Shown here: one piece after another, positions 58,293 to 64,000 of the stretch
How positions within the stretch are numbered: position 1 is the stretch's first letter
Layout of the letters: every line of letters begins with the position of its first letter
NCBI RefSeq assembly: GCF_019977295.1
Contig: NZ_AP024651.1
Location: forward strand, 248,001 to 312,000
Direction of reading: 5' to 3'
DNA from: Arthrobacter sp. StoSoilB20
Lineage (GTDB): Bacteria > Actinomycetota > Actinomycetes > Actinomycetales > Micrococcaceae
Length of the DNA stretch: 64,000 nucleotides
Translations under genes and position numbers: made by a program
The notes under the pieces: generated by a model
The model's database searches: none
What the model saw: the letters and a program-made list of their open reading frames with translations, nothing else
What the model was told of the DNA's origin: nothing

Positions 58293-59261
58293 ATGGTGAG
58301 GATTCTTCCTCGTGACGTACTGCGGGGGCGGCCAACCATGGCCACCACCGACGTAGACCAAGCGCACGCCAAAATTGCTGAGCTGTTCTGCAGCCACGAG
58401 CTGGCCCCGAGGACCCGCCAGGCCTCCGTGGACATGAAGCTGCGCTCCCTTCACCGCGGTGATGTGGGAATCGAGTTCCTGGACTACGGCGCGGACGTTC
58501 GGATTGAGCCGGAGGGCCTCCAGGATTTCCACCTGGTGCAGATCCCCTTGGCCGGGCATGCGTCCATGCAAGTGGGTGCCAGCGCCGTGGACTCAAATCC
58601 GGCCATGGCCACCGTTCCTCCGCTGGACAGGCCCTTCTCCATGAGCTGGGACAGCGGCAGTCCGCACATGATTGTGTATGTCAGACGCTCAGCACTGGAG
58701 CGGGTTGCCTGGCAGCTCAACGGCACGGCGCCGGGTGGACTGGGCTACGGCATGGACCTTTCAGGTGCGGCCGGCCGCGCATTCCTGAGGGCCGTCGTCG
58801 AACTTCATGAGGACATGATCAGCCAGCCGCAGTCCACGGCTCCCGCCTTTGTCCAGGGTTTATTGGCGGACAGCATGGTGTCGCGCCTGCTGATGGCGAT
58901 GGAGCCGGCCGTCGGGGAAGCCCGGGACGTGGATTCCGAGAGCCGCCTGGTCCGGGAATGTCGTGAACTGCTGGAAAAGCACGCTTTCGAAGAACTGACT
59001 GTCCCGGACATCGCTGAGTGCCTGGGTGTTTCGGTCCGCACGCTCCAAACCGCGCTGCGGGCGGAAACGGGAGCGACGCCGTCGGACATGCTCCGCAGTA
59101 TCCGCCTGGACCGGGCCCGGGAGATGCTGTTGGAGGCCAGTCCCCGTGAGCAAAGCGTGACGGCGGTTGCGGAGTTGTGCGGTTTCACGCACCAAGGGCG
59201 CTTCTCTGCGCTGTACCTTAAGGCCTTCGGCGAGCTGCCCAGCGAGAGCCTGCGCCGCTAG
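58293..59261 (+). CDS. AraC-family regulator of the aromatic operon
   Basis: This 322-aa protein has an N-terminal cupin-like sensor domain (about 30-185) and a C-terminal double HTH (about 215-320): LTVPDIAECLGVSVRTLQTALRAETGATPSDMLRSIRLDRAREML, AVAELCGFTHQGRFSALYLKAFGELPSE. It belongs to the AraC type common beside aromatic monooxygenases in actinobacteria. ATG at 58293 is taken, with a second ATG at 58338 possible. It is divergent to the operon and likely binds the duplicated 79-bp element. Confidence 0.9.
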   Translation: MVRILPRDVLRGRPTMATTDVDQAHAKIAELFCSHELAPRTRQASVDMKLRSLHRGDVGIEFLDYGADVRIEPEGLQDFHLVQIPLAGHASMQVGASAVDSNPAMATVPPLDRPFSMSWDSGSPHMIVYVRRSALERVAWQLNGTAPGGLGYGMDLSGAAGRAFLRAVVELHEDMISQPQSTAPAFVQGLLADSMVSRLLMAMEPAVGEARDVDSESRLVRECRELLEKHAFEELTVPDIAECLGVSVRTLQTALRAETGATPSDMLRSIRLDRAREMLLEASPREQSVTAVAELCGFTHQGRFSALYLKAFGELPSESLRR

Positions 59262-59276
59262 CTACGCCTGTGCCAG

Positions 59277-59978
59277 TTACGCCTCCAGCACGTACGTCTT
59301 CAGGTCATCCAGCGTCTGTTGCATGTGCGCGTCCATCGCGAGGCGTGCCTCGTTGGGATTGCGTGATTCAAGGGCGGCTGCGATCTTCCGGTGATGCCCG
59401 ATCGCGTGTTCCTGGATCTCCGGGAAAGCCGAGGTCTCCGTGCGGCGGGCTTCGAGGACCCGGTGCAGCGGTTCGAAAAGTACGGCAACAAAGACGTTGC
59501 CGGAGGCGTGCAGAATGACGTCGTGGAAGGCCAGGTCTGCCTCCACGAAGCCTGCGAGGTCGTTGACGTCGTGGGCGGCCTGCATCTTATTGACGTGTTC
59601 GGTCAGGGCCGCGAGTTCGGCATCGGAAATGCGCTCTGCGGCGAGCTCGCATGCGCCTGTTTCGAGCATGCGGCGGAGCTCAATAAGCTGGATCGCCGCG
59701 GCGGCGTCTTTGGTTCCTTCAGAAGCGGCACGGAGTACGGCTTCCAGCGAAGCCCACTGGTTCAGGGGATTGACGAACGTGCCACGGCCGCGCTCCACAC
59801 TGAGAATCCGCTGCGCCTCGAGGGTTTTCATGGCCTCGCGCACGGTCATGCGGCTTACCTCGTGTTTGGCGCTGAGCTCGAGCTCACCGGGGACCACCGT
59901 TCCGGGTGGAAATTCACCCGCGATGATGCGGTCCAGCAACTCATCTGCCACGACGCCCACCAGTGACTTGCGTGCCAT
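59277..59978 (-). CDS. GntR-family regulator (FadR/FCD type)
   Basis: This 233-aa protein has winged-helix HTH (IAGEFPPGTVVPGELELSAKHEVSRMTVREAMKTLEAQRIL) and a C-terminal FCD domain with metal-binding His (ADLAFHDVIL, AIGHHRKIAAAL). It is expected to control the threonate-type cluster to its right. Operator candidates TGTC(A/T)GACATCTTAC lie both upstream of this gene and in front of the DUF1537 gene. Confidence 0.92.
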   Translation of the reverse strand: MARKSLVGVVADELLDRIIAGEFPPGTVVPGELELSAKHEVSRMTVREAMKTLEAQRILSVERGRGTFVNPLNQWASLEAVLRAASEGTKDAAAAIQLIELRRMLETGACELAAERISDAELAALTEHVNKMQAAHDVNDLAGFVEADLAFHDVILHASGNVFVAVLFEPLHRVLEARRTETSAFPEIQEHAIGHHRKIAAALESRNPNEARLAMDAHMQQTLDDLKTYVLEA

Positions 59979-60042
59979 GTATCCCCATTTCCTGTACTTC
60001 AGACCGTCCGGCTCCCCGCGGATTTCCCTTGGGACGGGCGGT

Positions 60043-60057
60043 TGTCAGACATCTTAC
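60043..60057. promoter_or_regulatory. GntR operator candidate 1
   Basis: TGTCAGACATCTTAC, 65 bp before the GntR gene start, differs at one base from the site at 60944-60958. It overlaps the end of the alpha/beta hydrolase gene. Confidence 0.65.
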
Positions 60058-60872
60058 GCTGGCCGTGGCCGGCTTGTTTCCCAAAATCCGGTGAGTGCCT
60101 CTGCGCATTCCCGGGGTCGTTCCCAGTGGACGTTGTGGCCCGCACCGCTGATGGCTTTCAGTTGACGTCCCGGGCCTTCGGCCACGAAGGCGCGCATCTG
60201 TTCCATGGGCCGGACCCGGTCATCAGTTCCGGCGATCACCAGCAGTGGCGCATGGACGCGGCCGGGGACTGAAGGCTCGACGCCGGTCATGGCCGCCAGC
60301 GCGCTGGCGTGCAGAACCGGGAAGGGGGCATCGAAACCGGTGCTGAGCCGCTCCATGTGTTCTGCGGAAAGGTCCCCGTACCAGGCATTCATGAGCTTCG
60401 CTTTGGTCGCGGTGTCGAAGAATCCCTGATTCAGCTGGGTTCTGAGTACGTCCTTGAAGCCCTGGTTTTGCGGAACCGGTGCCATGCCCACCAGCGTCAG
60501 CGAGGCCACCAGGTCGGGGCGGGCTGCCGCAAGGGTCAACGAGACACTGCCGCCCATCGAGTGGCCCACCAAGTGGACCGGTTCCTGCGCGGCGCGGGCT
60601 GGTCTTCGGGCGTCCAGGGCTGCCGCCACGGAAGCTGCTGCCGAGTCCAGCGTCCACACGAAATCCGGAGGCAGGGACTCGCCTGGGTGGTAGCCGGGGA
60701 GGTCCAGGATCCAGACTTCGCGGCCGGCGTCGAGCAGTTTCGCTGCGAGTGGCTCCCAGTACACCGAGCCGGATGCCCAGCCGTGGATCAGCAGCACGGG
60801 AAGCGGCTGACCTGCGGGAATGGCCGGCGTGAGGACTTTCACGAACGGGAGCGGAACAACACTGTCAGCCAT
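60054..60872 (-). CDS. Alpha/beta hydrolase
   Basis: This 272-aa alpha/beta hydrolase has HGWASGSVYWEPLAAKL (oxyanion region), the nucleophile elbow VGHSMGGSVSL (Ser), late GTDDRVRP (Asp) and GAGHNVHWERP (His). No signal peptide. It might be an esterase or lactonase; in the threonate context a lactone hydrolase is possible. It is codirectional with gntR and 75 bp upstream of it. Confidence 0.88.
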   Translation of the reverse strand: MADSVVPLPFVKVLTPAIPAGQPLPVLLIHGWASGSVYWEPLAAKLLDAGREVWILDLPGYHPGESLPPDFVWTLDSAAASVAAALDARRPARAAQEPVHLVGHSMGGSVSLTLAAARPDLVASLTLVGMAPVPQNQGFKDVLRTQLNQGFFDTATKAKLMNAWYGDLSAEHMERLSTGFDAPFPVLHASALAAMTGVEPSVPGRVHAPLLVIAGTDDRVRPMEQMRAFVAEGPGRQLKAISGAGHNVHWERPRECAEALTGFWETSRPRPA

Positions 60873-60943
60873 GGACCCAGCCTAGTGATGCGCAGCACCT
60901 TGCGCCGCGAAGAGCCGTGTGTCACACTAATTCAAATGTTAGA

Positions 60944-60958
60944 TGTCTGACATCTTAC
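60944..60958. promoter_or_regulatory. GntR operator candidate 2
   Basis: TGTCTGACATCTTAC lies within the palindrome GATGTCTGACATC (60942-60954), between the divergent hydrolase and DUF1537 genes. It fits the TNGTnnnACNA form of FadR-type GntR sites. Confidence 0.7.
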
Positions 60959-61001
60959 ATTCACAAAACCGCTACAGAGATTTCCCACGATGGAGTGCAC
61001 A

Positions 61002-62525
61002 GTGACCCTTGAAGCCGACGTTTTGGCCGCTTTCCCGGCGGAAGTCCAGATTCCCGCCCAGTTGGTTGCCGACGCCGTTGCGGCGTCGTCTGCGGCCGCA
61101 CCCAAGATCCTGGTGGTCCTCGACGACGACCCCACGGGCACGCAGTCCGTTGCGGATCTCGCTGTGCTCACCCGCTGGGAAGTTGCAGACTTCACCTGGG
61201 CCTTCACCCACATCCACGAAAACAAGACCAAGCCTGCTGTCTACGTCCTCACCAATACCCGCAGCCTGGACCCGGCCGAAGCCGCCGCGCGGAATGAGGA
61301 GATTGTGCGCAACGCCCTTGCCGCAGCGGCCGGCAATGGGGTTGGTCCTCGGCTGCGCCTGGGTTTCGTCAGCCGCAGCGACTCCACCCTCCGTGGCCAT
61401 TACCCCCTGGAGCCGGACGTCATCGCCGCCACCGTGGCGGCCGAAACCGGTGAAGCTACTGACGGCGTGGTGATCGTTCCAGCATTTCCCGACGCCGGCC
61501 GCGTCACCATCGGCGGCGTCCACTACATGCGCGGGACGGGCGGCAATGCAGGCACCCTCACCCCTGTTGCCGAGACGGAATTCGCCAAGGACGCGAGCTT
61601 CGGCTTCGCCAACTCAGAGATGGCCAAGTATGTGGAGGAGAAGTCGCACGGCCGATTCCCTGCCGCCGACGTGATCGTCCTGGACCTGAACATCATCCGG
61701 GCCGGAGCTTCCGCACAGGATCCCACCATCTCCGCAAAGGCCATCGCCGACGCCCTGGAGCACGCCACCAACTCCACCCCGATCGTGGCCGACATCGTTA
61801 CCGAGAACGACTTCCGCGCCCTCGCCCTGGGTCTAGAAGAAGCCGAACGCCGGGGAAAGAACCTCCTGTACCGTGTGGGCCCGCCCTTCGTGAGGGGCCG
61901 GATCGGACAGGAAATCCGCAGCGCGCTGACCTCGGAGGAAGCCTACGCAGGCAACACTCCCTCCACAGCCGGCGGCCTGATCGTGGTGGGCTCCCATGTG
62001 GGTGTCACCACCCGCCAGCTCAACTCACTGACCGCAGAGCACAGCTCGGCCCGGATCATTGAGATCGACGTCGAGAAACTGATCGCCGGAACCGAAACCG
62101 CGGGCGAAGCAGACGCCGACGCCTACATCGAAACCGTCGTCTCCGACGTCGTCGACGCCCTCCACAAAGGCGACGTCATCGTCCACACCAGCCGCCTGCT
62201 CATCAAGACCGACGATCCCGCAGCGAGCCTGAAGATCGCCCGCACCGTCTCGGCCGCCGTCGTCGCCGTGGTGAACCGGACTCTGAAGACCTTCCCGCCG
62301 CGGTTCGTCATCGCCAAGGGCGGCATCACGTCATCGGACGTGGCCGCGCACGGCCTGGAAATCCGCCACGCCATTGTCCGCGGCCCCATGCTGCCTGGCA
62401 TCGTCTCGCTCTGGGAGCCGGTGGACGGCCCCGCCAAGGGCATCCCGTACATCGTCTTTGCAGGCAACGTGGGCGATGACCAATCCCTCACCGACGTCAC
62501 CCGCAAGCTCAGCGCCACTTTCTAG
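61002..62525 (+). CDS. Four-carbon acid sugar kinase (DUF1537 family)
   Basis: This kinase of about 507 aa has an N-terminal substrate domain starting LVVLDDDPTGTQS and FVSRSDSTLRGHYP and a C-terminal ATP domain (GLIVVGSHVGVTTRQL, RFVIAKGGITSSDVA, VFAGNVGDDQSL). Members phosphorylate threonate, erythronate or related acids at O4. GTG at 61002 has GGAG 7 bases upstream; ATG at 60990 lacks a good site. It starts an operon with the dehydrogenase and GntP permease. Confidence 0.9.
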   Translation: MTLEADVLAAFPAEVQIPAQLVADAVAASSAAAPKILVVLDDDPTGTQSVADLAVLTRWEVADFTWAFTHIHENKTKPAVYVLTNTRSLDPAEAAARNEEIVRNALAAAAGNGVGPRLRLGFVSRSDSTLRGHYPLEPDVIAATVAAETGEATDGVVIVPAFPDAGRVTIGGVHYMRGTGGNAGTLTPVAETEFAKDASFGFANSEMAKYVEEKSHGRFPAADVIVLDLNIIRAGASAQDPTISAKAIADALEHATNSTPIVADIVTENDFRALALGLEEAERRGKNLLYRVGPPFVRGRIGQEIRSALTSEEAYAGNTPSTAGGLIVVGSHVGVTTRQLNSLTAEHSSARIIEIDVEKLIAGTETAGEADADAYIETVVSDVVDALHKGDVIVHTSRLLIKTDDPAASLKIARTVSAAVVAVVNRTLKTFPPRFVIAKGGITSSDVAAHGLEIRHAIVRGPMLPGIVSLWEPVDGPAKGIPYIVFAGNVGDDQSLTDVTRKLSATF

Positions 62526-62560
62526 AACCCCAGCCGCAGAAAAATTCAATGGAGAACACC

Positions 62561-63463
62561 ATGACCAGCAGCAACTACACCGTCACCGTCCTGGGCCTGG
62601 GCGCCATGGGCCTGCCCATGGCAACCCGCCTCGCCTCCGAGCTCACCGTTCACGGCTTCGACATCGCCGAGCCCAGGCTGGAACTCGCAGCAGCAGCCGG
62701 CATCAAGACCTTCGCCTCAGCCCGTGAGGCATCCGATGGCGCCGACGCCCTGCTCCTGGCCGTCCGCAACGGCGAACAACTCAACGACGTCCTCTTCGGT
62801 GAGAACGGCGTCGCTTCGGTGTTGAAGCCGGGCGCTGTAGTGATCCTTGGCAGCACCGTGGGCACCGACGCCATCCCCGCCACAGTGGAGAAGCTTGCAG
62901 AATACGGAGTGGCCCTGGTGGATGCGCCGCTTTCCGGTGGTCCGAAGCGCGCCGGAGAAGGCGACCTGCTGATCGTTGTCGGCGCCGAACCGGAGGCACT
63001 TGAAAAGGCCCGTCCGGCCCTGGAGCTGCTGGCATCCACCCTGAGCATTGTTGGAGACAAGCCCGGCGACGGCCAAGCGCTGAAGACGGTCAACCAGCTC
63101 CTCTGCGGCGTCCACATTGCCGCCGCAGCCGAGGCCATGGCCCTCGCCGATGCCCTGGGCCTGGACCAGGCCACGACCCTCGCGGCCCTCGAAGCCGGGG
63201 CCGCCGGTTCCTTCATGCTTTCCAACCGCGGCCCGCGCATCCTGGAGGCCTACTCCGAAGACGGTGCCGAGGTCCTGAGCCGGCTCGACATCTTCGTCAA
63301 GGACATGGGGATCGTAGGCAAGGCAACACGGGCCGCAGGCCTGGCCGCACCCGTTGCCGCCGCAGCAGAACAGCTTTACCTCCTCGGCCAGGCCCAGGGC
63401 CTCGCCGCCGCCGACGATTCCGCCGTCATCAAGGTTGTTGCGCCCTCAAAGCGCACCGCCTAA
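62561..63463 (+). CDS. NAD-binding threonate/2-hydroxyacid dehydrogenase (HIBADH family, LtnD-like)
   Basis: This 300-aa beta-hydroxyacid dehydrogenase has the Rossmann motif VTVLGLGAMGLPMATRL, substrate loop VDAPLSGGPKRAGEGDL, the catalytic Lys in LKTVNQLLCG and a helical C-terminus. It is next to a DUF1537 kinase, as in L-threonate or erythronate clusters (oxidation then phosphorylation). ATG at 62561 with GGAG 6 bases before is preferred over 62549. Confidence 0.9.
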   Translation: MTSSNYTVTVLGLGAMGLPMATRLASELTVHGFDIAEPRLELAAAAGIKTFASAREASDGADALLLAVRNGEQLNDVLFGENGVASVLKPGAVVILGSTVGTDAIPATVEKLAEYGVALVDAPLSGGPKRAGEGDLLIVVGAEPEALEKARPALELLASTLSIVGDKPGDGQALKTVNQLLCGVHIAAAAEAMALADALGLDQATTLAALEAGAAGSFMLSNRGPRILEAYSEDGAEVLSRLDIFVKDMGIVGKATRAAGLAAPVAAAAEQLYLLGQAQGLAAADDSAVIKVVAPSKRTA

Positions 63464-63564
63464 GCACCCCACCAGAACGCGCGACGACGGCGATCCCCCC
63501 TTCGCCGTCGCCGCCACCTCCCGCCGGTCTTCTTTAGACTGGTTTGTCAAAGGAGACACCCCCA

Positions 63565-64000
63565 ATGAATCCCCTCGTTAACTCCTTGATGGTCCGGGCG
63601 GCCGATGCCCCACCCATCAAACCCGCAGTGGAGCTGGGAACACCCCTTCTGCTGACCATCGCCGCAGCCGGTATTGCCCTGCTGCTGGTGCTGATCATCC
63701 GCTTCAAAATCCAGGCTTTCGTTGCCCTGCTGGCCGTCAGCATTCTGGTAGGCGTCGCAGCCCAGATTCCGCTGAAGGACATCTTCACCGTGGTGACCAC
63801 CGGCGTTGGCAGCACCATGGGCAAGGTCGCATTGCTGATCGCCCTTGGCGCCATCCTCGGCCGAATGATCGAAGTATCGGGAGGGGTGCAATCACTGGCC
63901 ACCCACTTCACCCAGAAGCTCGGCGCCAAGCGCGTCGCTGTCGCGCTGACCGCCGTCGGCTTCCTCGTGGCGATCCCCGTGTTCTTCGAAGTAGGCGTGA
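63565..64000 (+). CDS. GntP-family gluconate/sugar-acid permease (partial, cut by window end)
   Basis: The first 145 residues are visible. TM helices begin at about residue 27 (LLLTIAAAGIALLLVLII) and follow with IQAFVALLAVSILVG, VTTGVGSTMGKVALLIALGAILGRMIEVSGG and FLVAIPVFFEVG, the GntP pattern. ATG at 63565 has AAGGAG. It should import the four-carbon sugar acid used by the upstream genes. Confidence 0.92.
   Translation, partial: MNPLVNSLMVRAADAPPIKPAVELGTPLLLTIAAAGIALLLVLIIRFKIQAFVALLAVSILVGVAAQIPLKDIFTVVTTGVGSTMGKVALLIALGAILGRMIEVSGGVQSLATHFTQKLGAKRVAVALTAVGFLVAIPVFFEVGV

Overview
The window is high-GC DNA with dense, short-spaced operons. Its gene content (tandem GAF-ANTAR regulators, a urease operon with ureD last, a StyA1/StyA2B flavoprotein pair, LacI-controlled plant-polysaccharide operons, a SipW/TasA-type locus) points to a soil actinobacterium of the Micrococcaceae, most likely Arthrobacter or Paenarthrobacter. 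This is judged from protein families and composition, not from a database search. All products are inferred by reading the sequence.

Layout. 1-7.5 kb: a lipoprotein, a conserved hypothetical, tRNA-Lys(TTT) with a strong terminator, a large DUF1023-type alpha/beta hydrolase with an ESX-like N-terminus, then four tandem paralogous lipoproteins and a methyltransferase. 7.6-12.5 kb: a GH51 arabinofuranosidase, two small hypotheticals and three consecutive GAF-ANTAR regulators. 12.6-15.5 kb: RidA, a LacI regulator and a D-threonine-aldolase-like PLP enzyme, then the remnant of a ribbon-helix-helix antitoxin. 15.5-22.9 kb: a flavin reductase behind a SoxR-type promoter, then ureABCEFGD plus a nickel permease. 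Two copies of a REP-like inverted repeat interrupt this operon. 22.9-29.6 kb: a serine hydrolase, a TasA-like protein, an 835-aa ER-type signal peptidase fused to a substrate-like Ig-repeat region, an ECF sigma factor with its membrane partner, and two coupled mini-genes.

29.6-39.1 kb: an operon of three aldo/keto reductases, an epimerase and a lactonase beside an MmyB-like regulator; dodecin; an SDR; a universal stress protein gene with an in-frame amber codon; and a frameshifted zinc alcohol dehydrogenase gene. 39.2-49.8 kb: a pectin locus. It holds two tandem pectate lyase/pectin methylesterase fusions (the second lacks the esterase active site), an ABC sugar importer, and a divergent DUF6807-GH43-LacI operon. 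The two arms share an intergenic region with two GAAACTTTC-core palindromes.

49.8-59.3 kb: the most interesting block, a probable indole/styrene-type aromatic degradation operon: SDR, StyA1, self-sufficient StyA2B (oxygenase fused to flavin reductase), a phytoene-desaturase-like FAD enzyme, an isatin-hydrolase-like cyclase and a ThDP decarboxylase-like enzyme. A divergent AraC regulator, a 49-aa ORF and a duplicated 79-bp control element lie at its head. 59.3-64 kb: a GntR regulator, an alpha/beta hydrolase, a DUF1537 four-carbon sugar-acid kinase, a threonate-dehydrogenase-like enzyme and the start of a GntP permease. These form a threonate/erythronate-type catabolic locus with two matching GntR operator candidates.
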